The notes: generated by a model not told the origin, from the sequence alone. Positions 26,660-35,939 are shown, counted from the first letter of the stretch. The stretch: 64,000 nucleotides of DNA from Verrucomicrobiia bacterium (GCA_030432235.1 JAUIHT010000004.1:372001-436000); one strand, 5' to 3'. Numbers and translations: made by a program.

Positions 26660-27004
26660 TTAGTAGGTATAGGTGATGGTGTCGCCACCGCTGGTGACAA
26701 CGGAGAGGGAACCACCGTCTTCGCTCACGGTCAGGCCAGTGTAGGCCTCACCAGCGACAGCAGAGATCGTCTGGAAGTAGGTGGGAACCAAGGTGGCATA
26801 GCCGACCGTGGGGGTACCATTTTCCAGGATGTACTGCTGACCGGCAGAAGAAATCTGACGGAGATTGTTGATGATCGCCTTCTGGCGGGACTGCTCACGC
26901 ACCTTGTTGAAGGCGGGGATGGCCATGGCGGCGAGGAGACCGATGATGACCACAACGATCATGATTTCGACGAGGGTAAAACCCTTTTTGGACTTATTAT
27001 TCAT
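26660..27004 (-). CDS. Type IV pilin / type II pseudopilin-like protein
   Basis: 114 residues. A short basic leader (MNNKSKKG) precedes the prepilin cleavage site G|FTLVEIMIVVVIIGLLAAM, with Glu at +5 and the hydrophobic N-helix. The helix continues into FNKVREQSRQKAIINNLRQIS, then a small beta-rich C-domain. No Cys pair is present, so the head is small. Assembly genes are not in the window, so pilus versus secretion use is open. A strong terminator follows (26604-26636), as expected for an abundant product. Upstream, the minus strand has a TATAAT-like box at 27036-27041 and an AT-rich leader. Confidence 0.93.
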   Translation of the reverse strand: MNNKSKKGFTLVEIMIVVVIIGLLAAMAIPAFNKVREQSRQKAIINNLRQISSAGQQYILENGTPTVGYATLVPTYFQTISAVAGEAYTGLTVSEDGGSLSVVTSGGDTITYTY

Positions 27005-27035
27005 GATATTCAGTGTTGGTTGTTATATATGTGAT

Positions 27036-27041
27036 ATTATA
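27036..27041 (-). promoter_or_regulatory. Possible -10 box for the pilin gene
   Basis: The minus strand reads TATAAT here, 32 bp before the pilin ATG. No good -35 box is visible at the usual distance, so the call is weak. Confidence 0.3.
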
Positions 27042-27202
27042 TGAATCAGGCGGACAGTACCGCTGACTAAGGAAATACAACTAGAAACGGGAAGAAAATC
27101 CAAGCAAATTTTGCCGGGCAATGCCCTGTATGGCGGGTTTTGACCCTAAATTGCCTGTTTTTACTCGTTTTTTACACTGCTGTTCGGCCCTAAGTTGAAA
27201 TA

Positions 27203-28213
27203 TCAACTGATAAGGCGGCAAAATGCCATCAGGCCGCCGGCTGAAGGCAACACGCTGATGACCTCCACATGGGCGGTCTGCCCGAGCATATCCTCGCCGT
27301 CATTGACCACCACCATGGAACCGTCGCCCAAGTAACCGATGGCCTGGCCGGGCTCTTTGCCACGCTTGACCAGCTCGATGTCGAATTTCTCGCCGATGAC
27401 GACCTCCGGGTTGAGCGCCTTGGCCAGCTCGAAAATGTTGAGCCACGGCACCCCCTGAAATTCCGCCAGCTTGGCCAGGTTGAAGTCCGTGGTCATGAGC
27501 TTGGCTTTGAGGGACTGTGCCACGAAGACCAGCTTGGCATCCACCTGTTCGCGCTTGCCCAGTTCGCTCTCATGGATGCTCAGGTGGATGTCGGGCAGCT
27601 TGCGGAGTTCGTTGAGAACCTGCAGGCCCTTGCGTCCACGCGCCTGTTTGGCCGGATCGCTGGAGTCGGCAACGTGCTGCAGCTCGTCGATGACAAAGCG
27701 GGGGACAACTAGCTCCGAGGTCAGGAAGCCGGTCTTGCAGAGGCCGAGAAGACGGCCATCGATCAGGGCACTGGTATCAAGCACCACCGAGGTCGGCGTC
27801 ACCTTCTGCGGGACGAATTTGACGTAGGGAATGACGAGGTTGAACTCATCGCGCCCACGCAAGGCCACCACCGCCCCCAGATACATAGCCACAATAAAGA
27901 GTGAGAGCCGTACGAGAAAAACAATATGCGCGTCGCCTTTTTCAAAGAGTGGTGACGAGGAAATGAGATAGGCGATCAACGCCCCCATGGCCAAGCCGAA
28001 GGTGACTGCGGTCAGTCCGCGCAGGGAGAAGCCCTTCAGGAAAATATCCACCAGGATGGTCAGCGCACCCAGCAGGGTTCCCATAAACAAGTGCAGCAGG
28101 AGCTCACTGGCCTGCTCCTCCTCAGTGTAATCGGCGGCATACCAAAGGAGCCAGGCACCGAGAATGCACAGTAGAAAGAAAAATCCCCGGATGATGAAGA
28201 AGGTATGCCTCAT
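27203..28213 (-). CDS. PIN/TRAM-domain membrane protein (YacL-like)
   Basis: 336 residues. Four N-terminal membrane helices (to about residue 125) precede a PIN nuclease-like domain with the acidic residues spaced as usual: VVLDTSALIDGR, then RFVIDELQHVAD and LMTTDFNLAKLAE. A TRAM-like beta-barrel follows at the C-terminus (IELVKRGKEPGQAIGYLGDGSMVVVNDG). Proteins of this family are widespread and presumed RNA-binding or RNA-cleaving at the membrane. The start lies 55 bp downstream of the small 43-residue peptide gene on the same strand. Confidence 0.9.
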   Translation of the reverse strand: MRHTFFIIRGFFFLLCILGAWLLWYAADYTEEEQASELLLHLFMGTLLGALTILVDIFLKGFSLRGLTAVTFGLAMGALIAYLISSSPLFEKGDAHIVFLVRLSLFIVAMYLGAVVALRGRDEFNLVIPYVKFVPQKVTPTSVVLDTSALIDGRLLGLCKTGFLTSELVVPRFVIDELQHVADSSDPAKQARGRKGLQVLNELRKLPDIHLSIHESELGKREQVDAKLVFVAQSLKAKLMTTDFNLAKLAEFQGVPWLNIFELAKALNPEVVIGEKFDIELVKRGKEPGQAIGYLGDGSMVVVNDGEDMLGQTAHVEVISVLPSAGGLMAFCRLIS

Positions 28214-28268
28214 GTTACCGTATTGAAGATTAATGGATGTGTATAGTGGGCCGCTCGAAAGCGCACGC

Positions 28269-28400
28269 CTATTTTATGAACCACCACACGACGAAAGGCG
28301 CGGTAATGAAAACGAACATCACCGTGTAGAGAATGTAGATGGCCCGCCGGGCCTTGGCCTCCTCTTCGGGAGTCGGCGGACGCTGGGGATCTTCGCTCAT
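28269..28400 (-). CDS. 43-residue single-pass membrane peptide
   Basis: Reads MSEDPQRPPTPEEEAKARRA, then a hydrophobic helix (IYILYTVMFVFITAPFVVWW) and FIK. Its ATG overlaps the stop of the upstream FGE-like gene (ATGA at 28400-28397), a classic sign of translational coupling. The polar, acidic and Pro-rich start followed by one helix is typical of small accessory subunits. It is too short for most gene finders. Function unknown; the tie to the FGE-like and exosortase genes suggests an accessory role there. Confidence 0.75.
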   Translation of the reverse strand: MSEDPQRPPTPEEEAKARRAIYILYTVMFVFITAPFVVWWFIK

Positions 28401-30133
28401 TCGGTCATTTGTACGGCAATGCGAAAGCCGTTCATACGGTTACGGGTGCGCCGGTTAACGATTTCGACCGGTTTGTCAGCCAGGCTGTCGATGGAAGTAT
28501 CCGCGCTGCCTCCGGCCAGATAGGCCTCCGAATCGCCCGGTAGCCCGGTTGACTCCAGCCACTCGGCCACATTGCCCAGCAAATCGTGGTAACCGGCGCT
28601 ATTGGCCTCCTTGGTGGCAACCTCATGGGTGATGCCATCGCTGTTCTGCTGATTCCAGGATATGGTGTTCAAATCCACGTAGCGGAGCTTGCCGATAGAT
28701 TCCAGAAACTCGTTTTGGGTCGGCAGACGCACGGGGCGCCCCAGCAACCAAGACACTTTCTGGCAAAATTCCTTGGCCTCATCCCAGGTGATGGAATCCA
28801 CCGGATAAAGCTCACCGCGATTGCGGCTGGGGTTGTTCAGCATAATGCTGGAAAAAAGCGCCTGCGGCACCTCCGTACGGGCCAGGTGCCAGCCGGTTTC
28901 GCCTCCGGGTATGGGCAGCAGCTGCCCGTAAATGCGATCCTGAAGAAGGGCCAGGTCGTTCTGAACATGGAAAAGGAAGGCGATTTTGCGCTTTTCCTGC
29001 TCCCCCACCATGGTGTTGCGCGGATAGGTGGCACTGAATTGCTCGATCTGTTGAGAGAGCGATTGGATTTGCCCGGCGGCATCCCAAACCTTGCGGGCTT
29101 TCAGGGAGGCATCGAGTTCCTTCATCCTGGTCAGGATTTGGGAGGAAAGCTCGGTCCCCAACGCGGTCTCCTGCATCCCATGAAATTCCTCCACGCGCGG
29201 CAGGGAGGCAAAACGGCTACCGGGATACTCCCGGTTCAACTCCTCCTGAGCGCGACGGGCCTTGACGTAAGCGGCGGCAGACTCGCGGTACTTGCCTTCT
29301 TCCAGGGCTTTCTTGCCGATTTCTTCGTTCTCAACCACGCGATCATAGAGGCGGGCCGACTCCAGCGAAACCAAGTCCCTCTCCAAGCGGGAGAGGCGGC
29401 CCAAATCAGCATACTGCAGGCTCCGATACTTCGCGTTGAGTAGCTTCTGGACAGCAATCGCCTTGCGCAGAGCTTTGTCCGCCTCGGCCCAATCGCCGTT
29501 CTCCATGGCATTGTTGGCCTCCTTTTCCGACTGGAGCGTCTCCTTGTACAAAGGCATGGCTTTAATGCCATCACGTTCGCGCTCCAGACGGCCCAAGCGA
29601 CGCGGATCCCTGCTTTTACTCAAGGGATACAGGTCGTTGATTTGCTCCTGCAGAACAATGGCCTGATTATAAAGCTCTATACGGCCATCATCGTCATCCT
29701 CCGGCAAATCATTGATCTTGCGCTCGAAGGCGATACTTTCCTCCTTCAGGCCCTTGGCCGCCTCATTGTGATAAACTTCACGCGCTACTTCCAAGGACTC
29801 GCGTACACGCCGGTCCGAACCGTCGGCGGCCTGCAATGCCTGCTGCAGTATTTCGACAGACTGGCGCAGCAGGTCGATGTCCTCCTTGGTGGGCTCGCGC
29901 AGAAGAACCATTTCGTCATACTGGGCACGCAGCTTTTCCGACTCGTCGACCATGGCATAAATCTCCTCCTGATTCAGATTCATGGAGGCAAGGTCATCCT
30001 CATCGACCCTCTGCGGCCCGAGCATGCTCAGGAAATAGGCAAAGCTGAGCCCCAGTACGATCAGGAGGAGCACCCCGATGACCTTGAACGGTACACGGTA
30101 GCGATAGAAAAAACCACTGTTACGGGCGCACAT
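28397..30133 (-). CDS. Membrane-anchored coiled-coil protein with FGE/sulfatase-modifying-like domain
   Basis: 578 residues. One N-terminal membrane helix (VPFKVIGVLLLIVLGLSFAY) leads to a long helical/coiled-coil part (about residues 45-370; tandem charged TPR-like segments such as GDWAEADKALRKAIAVQ). The C-terminal 200 residues form a formylglycine-generating-enzyme-like domain: PVDSITWDEAKEFCQKVSWL, RLPTQNEFLESIG, YHDLLGNVAEWLE and GFRIAVQ. The two active-site Cys of true FGE enzymes are not evident, so it is probably a binding or scaffold version. Downstream of the exosortase gene (49 bp gap) and coupled to the 43-residue peptide. Confidence 0.8.
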   Translation of the reverse strand: MCARNSGFFYRYRVPFKVIGVLLLIVLGLSFAYFLSMLGPQRVDEDDLASMNLNQEEIYAMVDESEKLRAQYDEMVLLREPTKEDIDLLRQSVEILQQALQAADGSDRRVRESLEVAREVYHNEAAKGLKEESIAFERKINDLPEDDDDGRIELYNQAIVLQEQINDLYPLSKSRDPRRLGRLERERDGIKAMPLYKETLQSEKEANNAMENGDWAEADKALRKAIAVQKLLNAKYRSLQYADLGRLSRLERDLVSLESARLYDRVVENEEIGKKALEEGKYRESAAAYVKARRAQEELNREYPGSRFASLPRVEEFHGMQETALGTELSSQILTRMKELDASLKARKVWDAAGQIQSLSQQIEQFSATYPRNTMVGEQEKRKIAFLFHVQNDLALLQDRIYGQLLPIPGGETGWHLARTEVPQALFSSIMLNNPSRNRGELYPVDSITWDEAKEFCQKVSWLLGRPVRLPTQNEFLESIGKLRYVDLNTISWNQQNSDGITHEVATKEANSAGYHDLLGNVAEWLESTGLPGDSEAYLAGGSADTSIDSLADKPVEIVNRRTRNRMNGFRIAVQMTE

Positions 30134-30182
30134 GAGATAAGGAAAAACCTACATGAAACCAAACAAGGCGGCCTCTGGCCAG

Positions 30183-31037
30183 TCAAAAGGCACGCCGCCT
30201 CGGGCACGTCCACACCAACCAGCAGATCAGACCCAGCGAAGCGTAATAGATGGCGATGCCAACCGCTTCGTGCATCACGTGGTAGTTGCTGACTTTCGGC
30301 GCCAGCAACACGATGCAGATGATACGAAGTATATTGGCGCCCAGCGCCAGAAAGACGGAACCCGCCAGCAGCAGCGCGAAGTCCAGCCAGGCCAGACGAC
30401 GGTAGTATCCCAGCCCGAGCGTGATCAGCAGGGACGAGCTTAGCAGGCCGAAGCCGTTGCATTCAGCCGCGACGATAAAAGGCTTCCCCGCCGACTCCAG
30501 GGTCAGGTGCGGCACCGGACCAGCCACATAGTAAAGCCCGGTGTCTCCCCCCAGCAAGCCCAGCAGGTAAGCCGACCACTTGCCCGCCAAGATACGCAGA
30601 GGCCAGTCAAAAGCAGGCAGAAAGATGACCAGCAACGTAAAAAATCCCAGAGCCAGCAAGAGCGGCCCCGTGGCTACGGCAGCCCGGGCCCCAAAGGTAA
30701 AACGCAGCAGGCCCGCCACCGCCAGCAGGAAGGCAATCAGGATCAATGGCAGCTCCGGCGTCAGAAACTGCAGGGAGGCCAGTACAAATGCCCCCAGTAA
30801 AAAACACAGGCTGGTCCGGTCATGAGTCAGCCGGAGGCGCAGCTTCTCCCGGTTTTCCCAGGCCAAAAACGCTCCCAAACCCAACAGAATGACCAACGCC
30901 TGCGACAACTGCTCGTGGTGGCGCGTCTGGCGAAAGAGCCACAACAGCACCGGCGCAAACACCACCGTCGCGGCCACGTACGTAATGGTAGCCTGTACCC
31001 AGTCGCCTCTTTCGGACGCTTCACTGTTCTTGACCAT
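30183..31037 (-). CDS. Exosortase/archaeosortase family transpeptidase
   Basis: 284 residues from the ATG at 31037, chosen because a GGAAAGG ribosome site lies six bases upstream; longer starts at 31052 and 31091 lack one. About eight membrane helices. The catalytic triad pattern of exosortases is visible: Cys193 in AAECNGFG, Arg238 in GANILRII, and His256 in MHEAVG. These enzymes cut PEP-CTERM tails and anchor the protein. Two PEP-CTERM proteins are encoded in this window (327-1544 and 58604-59440). First gene of a unit with the FGE-like protein and the small membrane peptide. Confidence 0.87.
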   Translation of the reverse strand: MVKNSEASERGDWVQATITYVAATVVFAPVLLWLFRQTRHHEQLSQALVILLGLGAFLAWENREKLRLRLTHDRTSLCFLLGAFVLASLQFLTPELPLILIAFLLAVAGLLRFTFGARAAVATGPLLLALGFFTLLVIFLPAFDWPLRILAGKWSAYLLGLLGGDTGLYYVAGPVPHLTLESAGKPFIVAAECNGFGLLSSSLLITLGLGYYRRLAWLDFALLLAGSVFLALGANILRIICIVLLAPKVSNYHVMHEAVGIAIYYASLGLICWLVWTCPRRRAF

Positions 31038-31149
31038 TTCCAACCTTTCCATGGACACATACCACGCCAGAGCGTTCCTTGCCAAAGGCATCTTTGTTCA
31101 AAGCCAGCATTGCTTTGGGCACACGAATCCACTACACGCTCCCTTATCT

Positions 31150-32106
31150 ATGGCGGATATGCAGATCGAACGCCACTACGAAGTGCGTAGTCTCGACTTC
31201 CGGGACTTCTGGGACATCTGTGGGCACTTCCACCACGCCCACCCCAAGCTACCCGACGTCCGCTACAGTGTCGAAGGCATCCATGACACCATCGCGGAGA
31301 AGGAAACCGACACGGGGGAAATCCTTCGGCGGCTCCAGGCCGAGCCCGACGGCATCCTCTACTACCAGGCAGAGCTGACCGACGTCGTGGCCGGCGCCTG
31401 GCAGCGAGCCGTCCTCACCTACCGTCCGCGCCCCATGGAGGGAGCACAAGTCGGACTGCACCTGGAAAGCCCTGGCATGAACAAGCTACGCCTGCATCAG
31501 TTCGAGGAGGTCCTGATCGAGCAGTACGGCCTACAGCAAGACGAACCGGACGTTATCGAGTTCGGCCGGCCCTGTGAGATTCTAGCCGCGGTGCTCGACA
31601 TGCGCGGCTTTTCCTCTTTCTGCGAGCAGCCCAACATCGAGTCGCCCTACATCTGCGGCCTGATGTTCTCCTTCTACAAAATGGCCGTGCGCGGTTTTAA
31701 CCGCTACCCCGCCGAGATGGTCAAGTTTACCGGGGACGGCCTCGTCGCCGTCTGGGAAACCACCCACGAAGACCGCGACATGGCCATCCAGAGCTGTCTC
31801 AACGGCGTCGTTCCCCTGGACGGCCAATGGCAGGAAGTGCGAAACCTACCGCAGTTCAGCCACGGCGCACCCGAATCGATCGGCATCGGCATCTCTTTCG
31901 GCCTGGGCAGCGCCCTGCCCCACACCACCGACTACATCGGGCGCCCCATCAACGTCGCGGCGCGCCTCTGCAACGCCTGTCCCGGTGGCGAGGTTCTGGT
32001 CGACAAATCCGTGCCCAACCTCGATCCGCAGTACCCCAAACAGGACTCTTCCGTCCACGTCAAATCATTCGGCCGCTACTATGTCTGGCGCCTGCAAGGC
32101 GATTAA
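31150..32106 (+). CDS. Class III adenylate/guanylate cyclase
   Basis: 318 residues from the ATG at 31150. The N-terminal 130 residues form a separate domain (ERHYEVRSLDFRDFWDICG...) of unknown fold, perhaps a small-ligand or START-like module. The cyclase catalytic part has AAVLDMRGFSSF and VKFTGDGLVAVW (the two metal-binding Asp), IGISFGLGSA and the dimer-region element DYIGRPINVAARLCNA. The residue that selects ATP or GTP cannot be assigned by eye. No response-regulator or membrane part. Divergent from the exosortase gene. Confidence 0.83.
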   Translation: MADMQIERHYEVRSLDFRDFWDICGHFHHAHPKLPDVRYSVEGIHDTIAEKETDTGEILRRLQAEPDGILYYQAELTDVVAGAWQRAVLTYRPRPMEGAQVGLHLESPGMNKLRLHQFEEVLIEQYGLQQDEPDVIEFGRPCEILAAVLDMRGFSSFCEQPNIESPYICGLMFSFYKMAVRGFNRYPAEMVKFTGDGLVAVWETTHEDRDMAIQSCLNGVVPLDGQWQEVRNLPQFSHGAPESIGIGISFGLGSALPHTTDYIGRPINVAARLCNACPGGEVLVDKSVPNLDPQYPKQDSSVHVKSFGRYYVWRLQGD

Positions 32107-32128
32107 TCAGCCTCCGGCGTAGGGATTT

Positions 32129-32168
32129 AAATATTCCATTGACAGAATATTCATTTAAAAGAATATTC
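32129..32168 (+). promoter_or_regulatory. Promoter and operator of the arsR-like operon
   Basis: ATATTC occurs at 32131, 32147 and 32163, a perfect 16-base spacing. The last two sit in full GAATATTC palindromes (32145-32152, 32161-32168). A perfect -35 TTGACA lies at 32139-32144. A spacer of 17 leads to AATATT at 32162-32167, so the -10 box is inside the operator. Transcription would then begin almost at the ATG (32175), so the message may be nearly leaderless. Confidence 0.7.
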
Positions 32169-32174
32169 AAACCA

Positions 32175-32558
32175 ATGAGTATCATTCAGGTCTACAAATG
32201 CCTTTGCGACGAGCAGCGTCTGCGCATCTTAAATCTGCTCAAGGAAGGACCGCTCTGCGTCTGCCACCTTCAGGAGCTATTAGGGGAAGGGCAGGTCAAG
32301 ATTTCCAAGCAGCTCCGCTACATGAAGGAGCTCGGCATGGTCGAGGCCAGGCGCGAGGCCAACTGGATGATTTACAGCCTCCCTCAGCCTACCAATCCGC
32401 TGTTGATTGAAAACCTGCAATGCCTGCAGGACTGCGCCGCGGAAGACCTGCACTTCGCCAACGACTTGAAGGAACGCGCCAAACTTCTAAAAGCAGCCCA
32501 ACACAGCGAAGGAGGGCTCCCCGAGTCCGTTGCCTGCGGGGCAGGCTGCTGCGAATAA
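32175..32558 (+). CDS. arsR: ArsR-family metalloregulator
   Basis: 127 residues. A winged helix-turn-helix with a Cys pair in the metal-sensing helix (Cys28-Val-Cys30 in GPLCVCHLQELL), as in arsenite/antimonite-type ArsR. Recognition helix region is GQVKISKQLRYMKELGMVEA. The C-terminus has an extra Cys group (ACGAGCCE). It should release DNA when As(III), Sb(III) or a soft metal binds. It precedes a Cys-tail peptide and a permease, and the triple GAATATTC-type operator lies directly upstream, fitting autoregulation. Confidence 0.9.
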   Translation: MSIIQVYKCLCDEQRLRILNLLKEGPLCVCHLQELLGEGQVKISKQLRYMKELGMVEARREANWMIYSLPQPTNPLLIENLQCLQDCAAEDLHFANDLKERAKLLKAAQHSEGGLPESVACGAGCCE

Positions 32559-32580
32559 CTTTACCCCAACTACACGTATC

Positions 32581-32748
32581 ATGAAAGAAACCGCAACCAT
32601 CCAGAAAGACCGTACTGCTGAAAAACCGGGTCTGTTCAAGCGCATCGTCTCCAAGGTCGATGCTGCGATGAAGCAAAAGGCCGAAGCCAAAGCCCAGGAA
32701 AACAGTTGCTGTGGCGGTAAAGACGGCAAAGGCGGGAAGTGCTGCTAA
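32581..32748 (+). CDS. Small Cys-tail protein in the ars-type operon
   Basis: 55 residues: [19 protein letters not shown], a basic amphipathic helix ([18 protein letters not shown]), then a metal-binding-like tail [13 protein letters not shown]. Four Cys in two pairs could bind arsenite, copper or zinc, or carry the metal to the permease. The start is 22 bp after arsR, and the 3' end overlaps the permease start by 10 bp, suggesting coupled translation. Confidence 0.75.
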   Translation: MKETATIQKDRTAEKPGLFKRIVSKVDAAMKQKAEAKAQENSCCGGKDGKGGKCC

Positions 32749-33695
32749 AGTTCACAGACCTGCTAATCTACGAGTGGGCGGGCTTTTCCCCGGAGTCTCG
32801 CTTCGGGGGAGCCCTCCACTTTTTTGTCTACGACTCCCTGAAGATCTTCCTGCTGCTGGCCGGCATGATTTGCATCATCGGTGTCGTACGCACCTGGTTG
32901 CCGCAGGAGCGGCTCAAGCAATGGATGAGCCGCGGTGGCCTCTGGGGAAATGTCGTCGCGGCGCTCTTTGGCGCAGTCACGCCATTCTGCTCCTGTTCTT
33001 CGATTCCCATTTTCATCAGTCTGCTCAAGGCCGAGGTCCCGCTCGGAGTGACCTTTTCGTTTCTGATAACGTCACCGATCATCAACGAATACCTGGTTGT
33101 GCTGATGGCGGGCGAGTTTGGCATCCCTATCACCATTGCCTATGTCGGCAGCGGCTTGGTCATCGGGGTGCTTTCCGGGGCATTGATTGGCCGGCTGCAC
33201 CTGGAGCGCTACCTTGAAACAGATATCCTGGGCGACAGCCGGACGGTAGAATCCTCAACCCGCTACACCCTCGCCGGGCGTCTGCGATTCGGCTGGAGTG
33301 AAGCCGTCGGTGTCATTCGGCAAATCTGGGTCTGGGTGCTGGTGGGCGTGGCCGTCGGCGCATTCATCCACAACTACATTCCGCGGGAGACCATCCACGA
33401 CATCATGCGGGCCACTGGCATCCTTTCCGTACCCATTGCCACGGTCCTGGGCGTGCCCATGTACGGCAGCTGCGCCGCCATTGTCCCGATCGCCGTGGTG
33501 CTCTTTGAAAAAGGCATCCCCATCGGCACAGCGCTGGCCTTTATGATGGCAATGGCCGCACTCAGCCTACCCGAGGCCATTATGCTACGCCGTGTCATCA
33601 AGCTGCCTCTCATCGCCGTTTTCTTCGGCATAACCACGCTTGCCATCATCGCCACCGGCTACTTCCTCAACGCCCTCGAGCCCCTGCTGCGTTAA
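32739..33695 (+). CDS. ArsP/YraQ-type (DUF318) permease
   Basis: 318 residues starting at a GTG that overlaps the preceding gene. Eight or so membrane helices with the family's Cys-rich element [16 protein letters not shown] in the first half and [21 protein letters not shown] in the second. Such permeases include ArsP (exports methylarsenicals) and YraQ-like metal transporters. Given the ArsR neighbour with a CVC site, export of arsenic or antimony compounds is the best inference. Confidence 0.85.
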   Translation: MLLKFTDLLIYEWAGFSPESRFGGALHFFVYDSLKIFLLLAGMICIIGVVRTWLPQERLKQWMSRGGLWGNVVAALFGAVTPFCSCSSIPIFISLLKAEVPLGVTFSFLITSPIINEYLVVLMAGEFGIPITIAYVGSGLVIGVLSGALIGRLHLERYLETDILGDSRTVESSTRYTLAGRLRFGWSEAVGVIRQIWVWVLVGVAVGAFIHNYIPRETIHDIMRATGILSVPIATVLGVPMYGSCAAIVPIAVVLFEKGIPIGTALAFMMAMAALSLPEAIMLRRVIKLPLIAVFFGITTLAIIATGYFLNALEPLLR

Positions 33696-33811
33696 GCCTC
33701 ATAACGGTAGTCGAGGGCAGGACACACTCACGGGGTTTATCTACGCTTATCTAAAGAAGTAAGCGGGGAAATTAGCGTACCGTAATATCAACCCAGGCTC
33801 GCTTTTCTAAT

Positions 33812-33830
33812 ACAGAATCCGTAATTCTGT
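33812..33830. promoter_or_regulatory. Short inverted repeat upstream of the esterase gene
   Basis: ACAGAAT-CCGTA-ATTCTGT, 7-base arms with a 5-base centre, 23 bp before the ATG at 33854. It could be an operator or a transcript hairpin; nothing else supports a function. Confidence 0.3.
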
Positions 33831-33853
33831 GAATTCCTTAACCTGCCTCAACC

Positions 33854-35920
33854 ATGTTAGCACCTCTCATTCTGATGGCCGCCCCCTTGTTGGCGCCGAC
33901 GGCAGCGCCTATGCCCCTGCCCCGTGTCAGCGAAATCACCATCGACGGCGACGCAGCCGACTGGCCCGAGCAAGGGCTGGCCGTGGATATCCTGACGCCC
34001 CCCAGGCATAGCCTGATTGCGCCGGACGACTTCGATGCCACCCTGCGCCTGGGCTGGGACGACACCGGTGTCTTCGCGCTAGTCACTGTACACGACGATA
34101 TTAACAGTGAGGACAACCAAATCCAGTCATTGTGGACACGTGACTCTGTCGAGTTTTTCCTCTCCACCGGACTAGGTTCATCGGAACGCTACCAGTTCGT
34201 GGTCGCGCCCGGCCTGTCCGAGGACCAACCCGAGCTGCGCTTTTACCCATACGACAAGCGCGTGACGGACCAGGGTCAGCCTCTGAGTGCTGAGTTCGCC
34301 CGGCTTCCCATCGAAGGCGGCTACATCATGGAGGCCTACTTCCCCTGGAGCAACCTCGGCATCCAACCGGAAGCGGATATGCCTCTGGCCTTTCAGCTCA
34401 TCGTCAATGACGCCGACGAGGGCAACGCACGCGTGCGTCTGACGTGGTTCCCGTCCGGAGAAACCTCGCAAAACAAAAGTGACATGCAGGCGCTGATACT
34501 CAGCGAGGAATCCGGCGGAAGCTCGGTCCGCTTTGCGGCCACTCCACGCGAGCGCGAGGTCATCCTGACCGAGATGGAAGTCGTAAGCACCCCCGATTCG
34601 CTGGGGCAGACATTGACTCTGCAACGCGACGGCCAGGACCTCGGCTCGGGTATCGTGCAAACCGTCAGCGGGCGTGCGGTCGCCCGCATTGCTTACGATC
34701 CAGAGACTCCTCCTGGGCCAGTGGCTATCACCATGGACGGCAAAGTCGTGGGGCAATGCGCCATCCCGACTCCCGGCAAAGCCGAAACCACCCTTTCCCG
34801 GAATAACTTCGTCTTCGACCCTTGTCTGCTTTCCTCCAACGCATTCCCTCGAGGTGCGTTTGCCGACCCCGTGCTGGCCGCTCACGTGCTGGGCGAATAC
34901 ACCGTCGAAACGCAGTTTTTCAATGCCGCCATGGAGCCGGTGAAGAGCCCGGAGACCACGGGACGCTACGGCGCGGTGTCCACCATTACCGCCGCCGACG
35001 GCAGCCAACTCAAGCGCTACAACACACTCTACCGCATGAGCGACGATGACAATTGGGTACGTGAGCGCTTCCGGGCGAGCGTCGACTTCCCTCCCTCGTT
35101 CGGCCTTGACCCCGCCGTCACGGAGCAACAACAAACCATCTTGGGTGACTGGTTCAAATACTCCATGGACGACAGCATGACGAGAAATGACGACGCCGCT
35201 GTCCTAGTTGCAGGCTTGGCTGAATTTACGCCGGACGGTCCCTACAGCGGTCCCTGGGAGAAAAACATGCAGTGGTGGAAAAAGCTCAAGCGGGGGATCG
35301 GCGATGAGCCGCTCTATCTCTACCTGGTCTTTCTGCCAGAGGGCTACGATGCCGATCCCGACAAACAGTGGCCGCTTATCTTCTTCCTCCATGGCGCCGG
35401 CGAGCGCGGTGACGACGTCAACGCCATGGTCCAGCGGGGCCTGGTCACCCGCATGAAAAAAGAAAACGCGCCCTACATCGTCGTTACGCCGCAGTGTCCG
35501 ACAAACGAATGGTGGGACCCGGATTCGCTCATGCTGATACTGGACGAGGTCGAGGCCGATTACCGGATAGACCCCGAGCGCATCACCATAACGGGCTTGA
35601 GCATGGGTGGTTTCGGCAGTTGGCAGCTCGGGCAATGCTACCCCGAGCACTTCGCCGCCATTGCACCCATCTGCGGCGGCGGGCACCCCGAAGCAGCCGC
35701 GCGCTATGTCGATCTGCCCGTCTGGGCCTTCCATGGCACTGCCGACTCCGTTGTTGTTCCCGAGGCCAGCATCGAAATGGTCGAAGCCGTCAATGCCGCC
35801 GGGGGAAATGCCAAACTGACACTTTACCCGGACACCGGACACGACTCCTGGACCCAGGCCTACAACGAACCCGAACTATACGAATGGCTCCTCAGCCAGA
35901 AGCGCGCGGGATCGGAATAG
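33854..35920 (+). CDS. Secreted esterase with CBM9-like domain
   Basis: 688 residues with a signal peptide-like start (MLAPLILMAAPLLAPTAAP). Residues about 20-215 resemble the CBM9-like carbohydrate-binding domain (ITIDGDAADWPEQG, RLGWDDTGVFALVTVHDD, VEFFLSTG). The C-terminal 260 residues form an alpha/beta hydrolase of the feruloyl/phospholipase-like esterase type: FFLHGAGERGDD, the nucleophile GLSMGGFG, the acid WAFHGTADSVV, and DTGHDSW for His. It probably removes acyl groups from a polysaccharide. An ACAGAAT inverted repeat lies before the start. The Smr gene follows after 19 bp. Confidence 0.83.
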   Translation: MLAPLILMAAPLLAPTAAPMPLPRVSEITIDGDAADWPEQGLAVDILTPPRHSLIAPDDFDATLRLGWDDTGVFALVTVHDDINSEDNQIQSLWTRDSVEFFLSTGLGSSERYQFVVAPGLSEDQPELRFYPYDKRVTDQGQPLSAEFARLPIEGGYIMEAYFPWSNLGIQPEADMPLAFQLIVNDADEGNARVRLTWFPSGETSQNKSDMQALILSEESGGSSVRFAATPREREVILTEMEVVSTPDSLGQTLTLQRDGQDLGSGIVQTVSGRAVARIAYDPETPPGPVAITMDGKVVGQCAIPTPGKAETTLSRNNFVFDPCLLSSNAFPRGAFADPVLAAHVLGEYTVETQFFNAAMEPVKSPETTGRYGAVSTITAADGSQLKRYNTLYRMSDDDNWVRERFRASVDFPPSFGLDPAVTEQQQTILGDWFKYSMDDSMTRNDDAAVLVAGLAEFTPDGPYSGPWEKNMQWWKKLKRGIGDEPLYLYLVFLPEGYDADPDKQWPLIFFLHGAGERGDDVNAMVQRGLVTRMKKENAPYIVVTPQCPTNEWWDPDSLMLILDEVEADYRIDPERITITGLSMGGFGSWQLGQCYPEHFAAIAPICGGGHPEAAARYVDLPVWAFHGTADSVVVPEASIEMVEAVNAAGGNAKLTLYPDTGHDSWTQAYNEPELYEWLLSQKRAGSE

Positions 35921-35939
35921 CAGCTGGTAGTATCCAACA

